From positions 1-64,000 of the forward strand of contig JAZUBQ010000008.1 of assembly GCA_045638525.1 (NCBI GenBank): a stretch of 64,000 nucleotides of DNA, written 5' to 3'. The notes below the pieces were generated by a model. The model had not been told where the DNA came from. It saw only the letters and a list, made by a program, of their open reading frames with translations, and did no database searches. Below are positions 14,667 to 23,533 of the stretch, piece after piece (the first letter of the stretch is position 1; each line of letters starts with the position of its first letter). Origin of the DNA: SIG452 sp045638525 (GTDB lineage Bacteria; Bacillota; Clostridia; UMGS1840). A program made the position numbers and the translations under genes.

Positions 14667-15270
14667 AGATGTGATAATCATAGGCGCCGGCGGACACGCC
14701 AAGGTGATTGCCGACATTGTGAGAAAATCAGGAGATAACTTGATTGGATTTTTAGATGACACCAAAGAAGTCGGAAGCGAATTTTTTGATGCCTTTGTTT
14801 TAGGAAAAACCGATGCGTATTCTGAGTTTTCGGAGAAAGAATTTATCATTGCCATCGGAAATAATTCCATTCGGGAACAAATTGCCAACAAAATGCAAGA
14901 TGCCACCTTTTATACTGCCATTCATCCCACTGCGGTGATTGCGGAAGGGGTGACAATCGGAACAGGCAGTTGCGTGATGGCAAATGCGGTCTTAAATGCA
15001 GATGCCAAAGTTGGAAAACATTGCATTATTAACACAGCTTCGGTGGTGGAGCATGATAATACGCTTTCTGATTATGTGCATATTTCTCCCGTAGCGGCTT
15101 TGGCAGGTACGGTGAGTGTGGGGGAAAGAACCCACGTTGGTGTTGGTGCCAAAGTGAAGAATAATACGGAAATTTGTGCTGATGTTATTGTTGGTGCAGG
15201 TGCCGTAGTTGTGAAAAATATTACCCGGGCAGGAACCTACATCGGTGTTCCTGCAAGAAAGGTGAACTAA
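14659..15270 (+). CDS. PglD/NeuD-like sugar O/N-acetyltransferase
   Basis: A 203-residue acetyltransferase. The N-terminal Rossmann-like part (DVIIIGAGGHAKVIADIV) binds the UDP-sugar. The C-terminal left-handed beta-helix hexapeptide repeats (about 95-200; for example VIAEGVTIGTGSCVMANAVL) form the acetyl-CoA site, with a conserved His in VVEHDN. I chose ATG 14659, which overlaps the previous stop by 8 nt, over an upstream in-frame start that would overlap much more. With the PglE-like enzyme it would make a diacetamido sugar. Confidence 0.88.
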   Translation: MHKDVIIIGAGGHAKVIADIVRKSGDNLIGFLDDTKEVGSEFFDAFVLGKTDAYSEFSEKEFIIAIGNNSIREQIANKMQDATFYTAIHPTAVIAEGVTIGTGSCVMANAVLNADAKVGKHCIINTASVVEHDNTLSDYVHISPVAALAGTVSVGERTHVGVGAKVKNNTEICADVIVGAGAVVVKNITRAGTYIGVPARKVN

Positions 15271-15273
15271 TCC

Positions 15274-16365
15274 ATGAAAAAAGTATTGATTCTTGCCAAT
15301 CTGGATATGGGGCTTTATAATTTTCGTAAAGAACTGTTGGAACGGCTGATTTCTGACGGTTATGAAGTGCATATTTCTTTGCCGATGGGACCCAGAGTGA
15401 AAGATATGGAGCAAATGGGTTGTCACTATATTGAAACCCCTGTAGACCGACGGGGAATGAATCCCATAGCGGATTTGAAATTGTTTTTCGAATATGAAAA
15501 AATACTCAAACAAGTAAAACCTGACGTGGTGTTAACCTACACCATCAAGCCAAATATTTATGGCGGACTTGCCTGCCGCATGGCAAAGGTTCCCTTCCTT
15601 TCTAACATTACGGGATTGGGTTCAGCCGTACATAACGGTGGCATCGTGGCAAAACTTTTGATGATGTTATACCGTATGTCGGCAAAATATGCAAGCTGTC
15701 TGTTCTTTCAGAACAGTCAGAATCTGGAATTTTTTAAAGAGCAAAAAGCGATTGCCAACAATCATGTTCTCCTCCCTGGTTCCGGCGTGAATATTTTTGA
15801 TTATACCTATCAGGACTATCCGTCGGAAAATGAACCCATTTCGTTCTTGTTTATCGGCAGACTGATGCGGGATAAAGGAGTGGGAGAACTGGTGCAGGCA
15901 GCCAGAAATATCCGAAAAGATTATCCCGAAATCACCTTTGATTTGGTTGGTTTTTGTGAAGAAGAATATAAGCAAATCTTTGAGGAGTTAAATGAAGGTA
16001 ATGTAGTAAACCCGTTGGGACAGCAACAAAATGTGAAAGAATTTATCAAAAATCATTCTGCGACTGTGCTTCCTTCTTATCACGAAGGAACCGCAAATGT
16101 GCTTTTGGAAAGTGCTGCTTCGGGGCGTCCCTGCATTGCAAGTAAAATCCCGGGATGTATGGAATTGATTGATGACGGCAGCACGGGTTATGTGTTTGAA
16201 GCAAAGAGCGTTTCCGCATTGGAAGAAGCATTTCGCAAATTTATCAGTCTGTCTTATGAAGAACGACGTGAGATGGGCGTTTTAGGACGGTTAAAAATGG
16301 AGCGGGAGTATGACCGCAAAATTATTATAGATCACTACTTACGAGAAATCGGGAAGGTGGAATAA
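15274..16365 (+). CDS. Glycosyltransferase family 4 (PglA-like)
   Basis: A 363-residue GT-B glycosyltransferase. The N-terminal domain begins KKVLILANLDMGLYNFRKEL. The C-terminal nucleotide-sugar domain carries FLFIGRLMRDKGVGEL (about 188-203) and the family 4 motif SYHEGTANVLLESAASGRP (E-x7-E) at about 268-286. It starts 3 nt after the acetyltransferase gene. By position it is the best candidate for adding the second sugar to the lipid-linked primer. Confidence 0.88.
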   Translation: MKKVLILANLDMGLYNFRKELLERLISDGYEVHISLPMGPRVKDMEQMGCHYIETPVDRRGMNPIADLKLFFEYEKILKQVKPDVVLTYTIKPNIYGGLACRMAKVPFLSNITGLGSAVHNGGIVAKLLMMLYRMSAKYASCLFFQNSQNLEFFKEQKAIANNHVLLPGSGVNIFDYTYQDYPSENEPISFLFIGRLMRDKGVGELVQAARNIRKDYPEITFDLVGFCEEEYKQIFEELNEGNVVNPLGQQQNVKEFIKNHSATVLPSYHEGTANVLLESAASGRPCIASKIPGCMELIDDGSTGYVFEAKSVSALEEAFRKFISLSYEERREMGVLGRLKMEREYDRKIIIDHYLREIGKVE

Positions 16366-16367
16366 CA

Positions 16368-17687
16368 ATGAATTTATATGAAAAAATTGTCAATCGTCAG
16401 GAAAAAATTTCTCTGATTGGTTTAGGTTATGTGGGAATGCCTATTGCAGTTGCTTTTGCAAACAAAGTGGATGTCATCGGTTTTGACTTAAACAAAGCAA
16501 AAATTGAACTGTATCAGCAGGGGATTGACCCCACAAAAGAAGTTGGGAATGAAGCAATTCAAAATACAACGGTGGAATTTACTGCTGACCCCAAAAAGCT
16601 GCAGGAAGCAAAATTTCACATTGTGGCAGTACCCACTCCCGTAAATTCGGATCATACACCTGATTTGACACCTGTGGAAGGTGCCAGCAGAATCTTGGGG
16701 CAGAATCTGACCAAAGGTTCTGTTGTGGTGTTTGAAAGCACCGTATATCCGGGTGTTACCGAAGAAGTTTGTGTGCCGATTTTGGAAAAAGAAAGCGGAT
16801 TGAAATGCGGTGTTGATTTTAAAATCGGATATTCTCCCGAGAGAATCAATCCCGGTGATAAAGTTCACAGATTGGAAACTATTGTGAAGATTGTTTCCGG
16901 TATGGATGAAGAAACTTTGGATACCGTTGCCAAAGTGTATGAACTGGTGGTAGAAGCAGGTGTTCATCGTGCCGAAAGCATTAAAGTTGCCGAAGCAGCA
17001 AAGGTAATTGAAAACTCTCAGCGTGATATTAACATCGCATTTATGAATGAATTATCCATCATTTTTAACAAAATGGGTATTGATACCAAAGCAGTTTTGG
17101 AAGCTGCAGGAACCAAATGGAATTTCTTGAAATTCTTCCCCGGTCTGGTTGGCGGTCATTGTATCGGTGTGGACCCTTATTATCTCACCTATAAGGCTGA
17201 ACAACTGGGCTATCACAGTAAGATTATTTTGTCCGGCCGTACCATCAATGATGACATGGGCAAATACGTGGCGGAAAATATCATCAAAAACTTAATTCGT
17301 GCCGATGTTTCCATCAAACACGCAAAAGTGGCGTTGTTTGGATTCACTTTTAAAGAAAATTGCCCGGATACCCGTAACACCCGTGTGATTGATATTATGA
17401 ACGAATTGAAAGAATATGACGTGGTGCCTATGGTGTATGACCCGGTGGCAGACAAAGCGGAAGCTTTGCACGAATACGGCATTTCTTTCTGTGAGCTGTC
17501 TGACATTCGTGATGTGGACTGCGTGATTATTGCAGTAGGCCACGAAGAATTTATGAAAATGAATTTGTCAGATTTTGATCAATTCTTTAAAGATGTTCCC
17601 AACAATCAAAAAGTGTTGGTGGATATCAAGGGTGTATTAGACAGAAAAGAAGCAGAAGGTTTAGATTATAACTATTGGAGATTATAA
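16368..17687 (+). CDS. UDP-N-acetylhexosamine 6-dehydrogenase (TviB/WbpO type)
   Basis: A 439-residue nucleotide-sugar dehydrogenase that oxidises UDP-HexNAc at C6 to the uronic acid with two NAD+. The N-terminal Rossmann motif is ISLIGLGYVGMPIAVAFA, the middle domain has ESTVYPGVTEE and the YSPERINPGDK strand, and the catalytic Cys lies in GLVGGHCIGVDPYY (about residue 264). The length and the NPGD stretch fit the TviB/WbpO branch. The gene for the matching 4-epimerase follows after 4 nt, as in tviB-tviC, pointing to UDP-GalNAcA or UDP-GlcNAcA as product. Confidence 0.9.
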   Translation: MNLYEKIVNRQEKISLIGLGYVGMPIAVAFANKVDVIGFDLNKAKIELYQQGIDPTKEVGNEAIQNTTVEFTADPKKLQEAKFHIVAVPTPVNSDHTPDLTPVEGASRILGQNLTKGSVVVFESTVYPGVTEEVCVPILEKESGLKCGVDFKIGYSPERINPGDKVHRLETIVKIVSGMDEETLDTVAKVYELVVEAGVHRAESIKVAEAAKVIENSQRDINIAFMNELSIIFNKMGIDTKAVLEAAGTKWNFLKFFPGLVGGHCIGVDPYYLTYKAEQLGYHSKIILSGRTINDDMGKYVAENIIKNLIRADVSIKHAKVALFGFTFKENCPDTRNTRVIDIMNELKEYDVVPMVYDPVADKAEALHEYGISFCELSDIRDVDCVIIAVGHEEFMKMNLSDFDQFFKDVPNNQKVLVDIKGVLDRKEAEGLDYNYWRL

Positions 17688-17691
17688 AATT

Positions 17692-18666
17692 ATGGGTTAC
17701 AAGGATTTGAAATTTTCCGAAAATTCTCGGTTTTTGGTAACAGGTGGAGCAGGCTTTATCGGCTCTAACATTTGTGAAGCAATTCTTAATATGGGCTTTT
17801 TTGTTCGTTGTCTGGACGATTTTTCTACCGGAAAACGGGAAAATATTGCGCCATTTCTCCAAAACCCAAATTTTGAATTATTAGAAGGGGATATCCGGGA
17901 TTTGGACACTTGTATGAAGGCCTGCGATGGAATTGATTATGTCTCTCATCAGGCAGCTTGGGGAAGTGTTCCCAGAAGCATTGAAATGCCGCTCTTGTAT
18001 GAAGAAATCAACATTCGCGGTACTTTAAATATGCTGGAAGCGGCACGGCAGAAGGGCGTGAAAAAGTTTGTATATGCGTCCAGTTCCTCGGTTTACGGAG
18101 ATGAGCCCAATCTTCCCAAAACCGAAGAACGGGTGGGCAAAGTGCTGTCTCCTTATGCTTTAACTAAGAAAACCAATGAGGAATATGCCCGTCTTTATAC
18201 CAGATTGTATGGACTGGAAACGGTTGGATTCCGTTATTTTAACGTATTTGGTCGCCGTCAGGATCCACACGGATACTATGCGGCAGTGATTCCGAAATTT
18301 GTGAAAGCGCTGTTAAATGATGAAGCGCCCACCATCAACGGTGACGGAAAACAGTCCCGTGACTTTACCTATATTGAAAACGTAATTGAAGCAAATTTAA
18401 AAGGTATGCTCTCCGGTTCAGATGCCGCAGGAGAAGCCTTTAATGTAGCATACGGCGGTCAGGAATATCTGATTGATTTATATTATAAACTTTGTGAATT
18501 GTTAGGGAAAAATATCGAACCCAATTTTGGTCCCGACCGTGCCGGCGATATCAAACATTCCAATGCAGATATCTCTAAAGCAAGAAAACTGTTGGGCTAT
18601 GCACCTGATTATGATTTCAGCCAGGGCATTGCGTTGGCTGTGGATTGGTATCGCGAAAATCTATAA
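17692..18666 (+). CDS. NAD-dependent UDP-HexNAc 4-epimerase (TviC/WbpP type)
   Basis: A 324-residue extended short-chain dehydrogenase. GGAGFIGSNI is the NAD+ motif, SSSSVYGDEPNLPK holds the catalytic Ser, and YALTKK holds the Tyr-x3-Lys pair. The HQAAWGSVPRSIEMP segment is typical of WbpP/TviC-like enzymes that act on N-acetylated UDP-sugars. It starts 4 nt after the dehydrogenase gene with which it should work. Confidence 0.9.
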   Translation: MGYKDLKFSENSRFLVTGGAGFIGSNICEAILNMGFFVRCLDDFSTGKRENIAPFLQNPNFELLEGDIRDLDTCMKACDGIDYVSHQAAWGSVPRSIEMPLLYEEINIRGTLNMLEAARQKGVKKFVYASSSSVYGDEPNLPKTEERVGKVLSPYALTKKTNEEYARLYTRLYGLETVGFRYFNVFGRRQDPHGYYAAVIPKFVKALLNDEAPTINGDGKQSRDFTYIENVIEANLKGMLSGSDAAGEAFNVAYGGQEYLIDLYYKLCELLGKNIEPNFGPDRAGDIKHSNADISKARKLLGYAPDYDFSQGIALAVDWYRENL

Positions 18667-18688
18667 TAAACTTTAAAATGAGGACTAC

Positions 18689-19801
18689 ATGACTGCATAT
18701 GTTTTTATGATTGTCTTCTGGTTGGCGGGATACTATTTTATGGTCTATCGCCCCGGGAGTAAGCCTTCTTGTGAAGATAGGATGGAAAAGAAAAAGAGAC
18801 AATATCTTATCTTTTCCGGCGTAGTGCTGTTTTTAGTGATGGGACTTCGTCATAAATATGTTGGTATTGACACCACCCGATATCTGGACCGATATCGTAG
18901 CAGTGCGAAGTTGGATTGGAGTAGTTTTTCGGTAACAAGCGGCTGGATTCGCGATGAAATGGGATTCACTTTGGTTGGGAAACTGCTGAGTGTGTTAGGC
19001 GTCGGGAATCAGACGTATCTGTTGTTGTATGCACTGTTTATTTCGGTTTGTATCACCCATTTGATTTCCAAATGGTGCAAAAATTTCTTTTGGGGATTTT
19101 ATTTCCATACAACCATCGGACTGTTTACCATGTCAATGTCGGGGATGCGGCAATCCATCGCCTGTTGTATCTGTTGGTTGGCAACGGACTATATTTTAAA
19201 GAAAAAGCCTATACGGTTTGCTCTTTTGGTGCTTTTGGCATCCACCTTTCATCAGTCTGCGATTTTCTTTCTGGCATTTTATTTTTTCGGATATTTTAAA
19301 ATCCGCAAAGGCGGCGGATGGCTTCTTTGGTTTGTTTGTTTGAGTGTTCTCTTTTTACGACCGCTGCTGGTCCAGCTTCTTTCCAATTGGATGCCGGAAA
19401 AATATGCAATTTACGGGATGATTAGTGACAAATATCCCATCAATCCCATTTTGGTTGGGGTTGCGTTGTTAATTCCGATGTTTTGTTTGTTCTTCTGGGA
19501 TCGGCGAAAAGTTCTCACATCGGCGGAAGAAGCAAGATATTCGCTTTGCTTTTTTGGTTCTTTTTTATATGCGGTGATTTTGATTATGTCGCTTTCGTCC
19601 AATATGATCGGACGAATGAGCCAGTATTTTTATTTGTTTAATGTAGTGCTTTTGTGTAATGTCATTGCAGACATCAAAGATTATAAAACCCGATATCTTA
19701 TATTTTTATTTGCACTTTTGTTGCCGGGATATATGTTTTTTAAATCCCAAAGTCTGGGGATTGCTCCCTATTATTTCTTTTGGCAGACATACGGAACATA
19801 A
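18689..19801 (+). CDS. EpsG-family polysaccharide polymerase (copy 1)
   Basis: A 370-residue membrane protein with about ten hydrophobic segments. Family marks are FSGVVLFLVMGLRHKYVGIDTTRY near residue 50-70, the Arg-rich periplasmic loop and MSMSGMRQSIACCICWLA in the middle. EpsG/Wzy-like proteins polymerise lipid-linked repeat units at the outer membrane face. The next gene is a close paralogue of the same length, with long stretches of shared codons, so the pair arose by tandem duplication. It lies 22 nt after the epimerase gene. Confidence 0.85.
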   Translation: MTAYVFMIVFWLAGYYFMVYRPGSKPSCEDRMEKKKRQYLIFSGVVLFLVMGLRHKYVGIDTTRYLDRYRSSAKLDWSSFSVTSGWIRDEMGFTLVGKLLSVLGVGNQTYLLLYALFISVCITHLISKWCKNFFWGFYFHTTIGLFTMSMSGMRQSIACCICWLATDYILKKKPIRFALLVLLASTFHQSAIFFLAFYFFGYFKIRKGGGWLLWFVCLSVLFLRPLLVQLLSNWMPEKYAIYGMISDKYPINPILVGVALLIPMFCLFFWDRRKVLTSAEEARYSLCFFGSFLYAVILIMSLSSNMIGRMSQYFYLFNVVLLCNVIADIKDYKTRYLIFLFALLLPGYMFFKSQSLGIAPYYFFWQTYGT

Positions 19802-19845
19802 CAGAAGCAGTCTGATGACAATCGATTTTATAAAGAGGTTAGCGT

Positions 19846-20952
19846 ATGACACCTTATGTATTTATGATTTTAGTATGGTTGATAGCATTTTACTATCTGC
19901 TGTATCAGGACAATAAAATATCGGAAGAAGGCTTGGAAAAGAGACGTAAATTTTTTATTTGGATTTCAGGCTTTACTTTGTTTGTGATTATGGGCTTTCG
20001 TCATCAACTGGTTGGGATTGATACCCCTCGTTATTTGAGCCGATACCATGCGTCTGCTTTCTACGATTGGGAGTATTTCACACAATGGGATATCTGGCTG
20101 GAAAAAGAGCTTGGCTTTACGCTGATTGGGAAGCTTTTGTATACTCTTCATGTGCCTGATGAAATTTACTTAATGCTATATGGCTTGTTTGTTGCCGTTT
20201 GTATGTCACGACTGATTTATAGATGGTGCAAAAATCCATTCTGGGGTTTTTATCTGCACACAACCATCGGACTCTTTACCATGTCTATGTCCGGAATTCG
20301 TCAGTCCATTGCCTGCTGTATATGTTGGTTGGGGATTGACTATATTTTAGAGAAAAAACCGATGAAGTTCTTCTTGATGGTATTGTTGGCTTCTACTTTT
20401 CATCAGTCTGCAATTTTCTTTGTGGTATTTTATTTTGCAAGATATATTAAAATTAAAAAGCTAAGCGGATGGATTATTTCAGGCTTTTCGGTTGCCTGCA
20501 TTGTGTTAAGGCCGGTTTTGATTCCACTTTTGTCTTATGTTATGCCTACCAAATACGAAGTATACGGCTTGGTAAGTGATAAGCATCAGGTAAATCCACT
20601 GTTGGTAGCGGTTGCACTTTTAATTCCGATGTTTTGTCTGTTCTTCTGGGAACGCAGAAAAATCAAGGATGAAGCTCACGAGAAGTTTCTTTCTCTTTGT
20701 TTTACCGGCTCATTTTTTTATGGTATCATTCAGGTATTATCGATGTCTTCCAATATGATTGGGCGTATGAATCAGTATTTTTACATTTTCAATGTAGTGC
20801 TTTTAGGAAATATTATCACAGAAATCGAAGACAGAAATACTCGTTATGTGGCATCGGCATTTGCGCTTCTGTTGCCAGGTTATATGTTTTTTAAGTCCCA
20901 GAGTCTCGGGATTTCGCCATATTATTTCTTTTGGCAAATCTATGGTTCGTAA
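19846..20952 (+). CDS. EpsG-family polysaccharide polymerase (copy 2)
   Basis: A 368-residue paralogue of the gene before it. It shares the RHQLVGIDTPRYLSRYHAS region, the SMSGIRQSIACCICWLG core and the C-terminal PGYMFFKSQSLG.SPYYFFWQ.YG ending. The most divergent parts are the N-terminal loop and the periplasmic segment around residues 60-90, which may change substrate or linkage choice. Two polymerases in one locus are unusual. Either each makes a different linkage or one is redundant. The gene gives a full-length frame with no stops. Confidence 0.85.
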   Translation: MTPYVFMILVWLIAFYYLLYQDNKISEEGLEKRRKFFIWISGFTLFVIMGFRHQLVGIDTPRYLSRYHASAFYDWEYFTQWDIWLEKELGFTLIGKLLYTLHVPDEIYLMLYGLFVAVCMSRLIYRWCKNPFWGFYLHTTIGLFTMSMSGIRQSIACCICWLGIDYILEKKPMKFFLMVLLASTFHQSAIFFVVFYFARYIKIKKLSGWIISGFSVACIVLRPVLIPLLSYVMPTKYEVYGLVSDKHQVNPLLVAVALLIPMFCLFFWERRKIKDEAHEKFLSLCFTGSFFYGIIQVLSMSSNMIGRMNQYFYIFNVVLLGNIITEIEDRNTRYVASAFALLLPGYMFFKSQSLGISPYYFFWQIYGS

Positions 20953-20967
20953 AGGTTGGAAGTTGGC

Positions 20968-22227
20968 ATGAATATTCTATGGATTTTAAATTCTCCCATT
21001 GGTAGTATTTCCGAAGCATTGCAGTTAAGCCGTGCTCAAAGCGGTACCTGGATTGATGGTGCGATGGAATCATTGTTGGAAGCAGATGGTGATGTGAAGC
21101 TCACCATTCTTACCACCACAAAAATCAAGGAAACCCGCCGTAAAACAGAAGGTAGGGTGGAGTATGTTTGCCTGAACTTGGGCAGATGCTCCCGTGGAAA
21201 AAGCACCTCGAAGGAAAAACTTGACGTTTGGGTTTCGGAAATAAAAAAAATCAATCCCGATTTGATTCACATATGGGGAACCGAATATTCCATCGGTTAC
21301 GATTTGGCAAAAGAAATCAAAAATATTCCCATTGTGTATCGAATTCAGGGGGCTATCAATTCCATCAGTAAATATCCGAACGGACATTTGTCTGTTCGCA
21401 AAATGAAACAGGAACTTTCTTTTTTTGATGGTTTAAAAGCCAATAAATATGACAAAGATTCTCGTTTTATGGAAAAACAGGCGGAACTGGAGCTTCGTAT
21501 GATTGAAAAATCTGCCGCCATTTTTTCGGATAATGAATGGGCACTGATGCAATATCAGATGAAAATGCCAAAGCTTCCCGTTTATTTTGATAAATTACCT
21601 ATCAGAAGCGTATTTTTTGAAAAAAGCTGGAGCCTGCAAGATGCCAAGCCACACAGTTTATTCTGTCTGGCGGGGCGTACGGCGTATAAGGGACTTCATC
21701 AGGCGATTGAGGCAGTCAATCTGTTAAAAGAAGAATATCCCGATATTTTATTGCAGATTCCCGGAAGCATTGCTTCCCGAAATCCAAGATGGTTGTTTGA
21801 ACCAACGTATATTACGTATTTGAAAAAACTGATTCAAAAATACGGCTTAGAGAACAATGTGAAATTTTTGGGAGCCTTGTCTTCCGAACAAATGGCAGAG
21901 TATATGACAAAAAGTCACGTATTTATTATGCCTTCGGTCATTGAAAACGAATCGGCAACCTTACGAGAGGCGATGACCTTGGGAATGCCTGTAGTATCTG
22001 CTTTTGCAGGGGATATTTATGAAACCATAGTCCATAAACAAAACGGACTGTTGTATCGCTATGAGGAATATGAACTCTTAGCGTATCATATCAAAACATT
22101 GTTTTTGGATTCGGATTTTGCCGTATCACTGGGGCAAAATGCTTCCAGATTTATCAGACAGGAATATGAAAATCAGAATTACGGCAAAACCCTTGTGGGG
22201 ATTTATCATAAGGTTTTAGAATCATAA
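20968..22227 (+). CDS. Glycosyltransferase family 4
   Basis: A 419-residue GT-B glycosyltransferase. The N-terminal domain starts NILWILNSPIGSISEAL, and the middle has HIWGTEYSIGYDLAKEI. The C-terminal domain shows FCLAGRTAYKGLHQAIEAVNLL and the nucleotide-sugar motif MPSVIENESATLREAMTLG near residues 327-345. I chose ATG 20968 over a TTG 12 nt upstream because of ribosome-site spacing. It should add one sugar of the repeat unit; donor and linkage cannot be told. Confidence 0.87.
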   Translation: MNILWILNSPIGSISEALQLSRAQSGTWIDGAMESLLEADGDVKLTILTTTKIKETRRKTEGRVEYVCLNLGRCSRGKSTSKEKLDVWVSEIKKINPDLIHIWGTEYSIGYDLAKEIKNIPIVYRIQGAINSISKYPNGHLSVRKMKQELSFFDGLKANKYDKDSRFMEKQAELELRMIEKSAAIFSDNEWALMQYQMKMPKLPVYFDKLPIRSVFFEKSWSLQDAKPHSLFCLAGRTAYKGLHQAIEAVNLLKEEYPDILLQIPGSIASRNPRWLFEPTYITYLKKLIQKYGLENNVKFLGALSSEQMAEYMTKSHVFIMPSVIENESATLREAMTLGMPVVSAFAGDIYETIVHKQNGLLYRYEEYELLAYHIKTLFLDSDFAVSLGQNASRFIRQEYENQNYGKTLVGIYHKVLES

Positions 22228-22254
22228 TTTTGACAGAGAAGGGAGGAATAGCGT

Positions 22255-23424
22255 TTGAAACTTACATTTTACAGTAATGTAATGAGTCATCATCAGAAAC
22301 CATTTTGCGAAGAAATGTATCAAAAACTGGGGGATTCCTTTCGGTTTGTAGTTATGAAAGACATTAAAGAGGAGCGGAAAAAACTAGGCTATTCCACCTA
22401 TGAGGGGGAAAACATTCCCTATCTTATCAACGTAAGTTGCAGCAAAGAAAACTACGAATTGGCAAAACAGCTTGCCATTGACAGCGATGTGGTTATTTTT
22501 GGGTCGGGGCATCCCGAATTGCTTCGGGAAAGAATTTCTCAAAACAAACTGACATTTTTATATACCGAACGTTTATTTAAGCGGGGCAGATTGTCTTTAC
22601 TTCGCCCGGATATTAAAAAAAATCTGCAGATTCGTTATCAGGTACCGGCTAAGAACTCCAATTTTTATATGTTGTCTGCCAGTTCATTTACGCCATATGA
22701 TTTAAGTTTGTTGCATTGCTTTGAAAAAAAATGCTATCGTTGGGGATATTTCCCTGCATTTTTGAGCTATCCCAAAGGGGAATTATCTGCCAGAAAGAAA
22801 CACGAGATTCCGCAGATTCTGTGGGTAGGGCGTATGATTGATTGGAAACGTACCATTGATGCGATCAAAGTAGCAAAAAAGCTTCATGACAATGGTTATC
22901 AATTTCAATTTCAAGTGATTGGAACCGGTGTTCTGGAAGAAAAACTAAAAGCATATGTGAAAAAAAACAAGTTGGAAAACTGTATTACGTTTTTGGGTTC
23001 TATGCCTCCCGAAAAGGTGAGAGACCATATGGAAAAAGCAAACATTTTCCTCTTTACTTCCACGAAGCGTGAAGGGTGGGGAGCTGTTTTGAATGAAGCA
23101 ATGAACAGCGGCTGTGTTTGTGTGACAAACAGTGTTATCGGAGCCGCGCCCTATCTGATAAAAGATGGGGAAAACGGTTTGTTATATCGGAATGTTTTCG
23201 ATTTTTATCAAAAAGTCAAACTACTTTTGGACCATCCTGAACGTTGGGAGACGATGAGTCAAAAGGCATATCAAAGTATGGAGAGAGAATGGAATGTATC
23301 TTGTGCGGCAGAACGGTTTTTACTGTCTGCCAATGCACTGCTTTCGGGAGAAACAATCCCCGAATATCAAAACGGTCCCATGAGCTTGGCGCCGGTCATC
23401 AAAAATAATTGGTACAAAGGATGA
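22255..23424 (+). CDS. Glycosyltransferase family 4
   Basis: A 389-residue GT-B glycosyltransferase that starts with TTG, well spaced behind GGGAGG. The C-terminal domain begins QILWVGRMIDWKRTIDAIKVAKKL (about 183-206) and carries FTSTKREGWGAVLNEAMNSG (the E-x7-E motif) near 264-283. The short N-terminal domain has HHQKPFCEEMY. It is the third GT4 of the locus. Its 3' end is followed by a broken licD copy. Confidence 0.85.
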   Translation: MKLTFYSNVMSHHQKPFCEEMYQKLGDSFRFVVMKDIKEERKKLGYSTYEGENIPYLINVSCSKENYELAKQLAIDSDVVIFGSGHPELLRERISQNKLTFLYTERLFKRGRLSLLRPDIKKNLQIRYQVPAKNSNFYMLSASSFTPYDLSLLHCFEKKCYRWGYFPAFLSYPKGELSARKKHEIPQILWVGRMIDWKRTIDAIKVAKKLHDNGYQFQFQVIGTGVLEEKLKAYVKKNKLENCITFLGSMPPEKVRDHMEKANIFLFTSTKREGWGAVLNEAMNSGCVCVTNSVIGAAPYLIKDGENGLLYRNVFDFYQKVKLLLDHPERWETMSQKAYQSMEREWNVSCAAERFLLSANALLSGETIPEYQNGPMSLAPVIKNNWYKG

Positions 23425-23429
23425 GTGTT

Positions 23430-23489
23430 ATGCAAACCTATAAAATCGGTGAATATGATATCAAAGAAGTTCAGGCGGTTATGCTGTAG
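23430..23489 (+). pseudogene. licD remnant (N-terminal 19 codons)
   Basis: ATG to TAG gives 19 residues reading M-Q-T-YKIGEYDIKEVQAVML. This matches the start of the LicD gene at 28167 (SEYKIGEYDITEIQAVML) residue by residue, including shared codons. After 19 codons the similarity stops and a different licD gene begins 45 nt on. It looks like the scar of a recombination or replacement between licD copies. Translation of the fragment could couple to the next gene, but a function is unlikely. Confidence 0.7.
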
Positions 23490-23533
23490 GATTGTTTATA
23501 GAATTCACACAAGTGGAAAACAGAGGGGATAGT

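Noticed and set aside
23492..23533. Extended start of LicD copy 1
   Set aside because: The in-frame TTG at 23492 has no ribosome site, while ATG 23534 follows GAGGGG and gives the usual family length.
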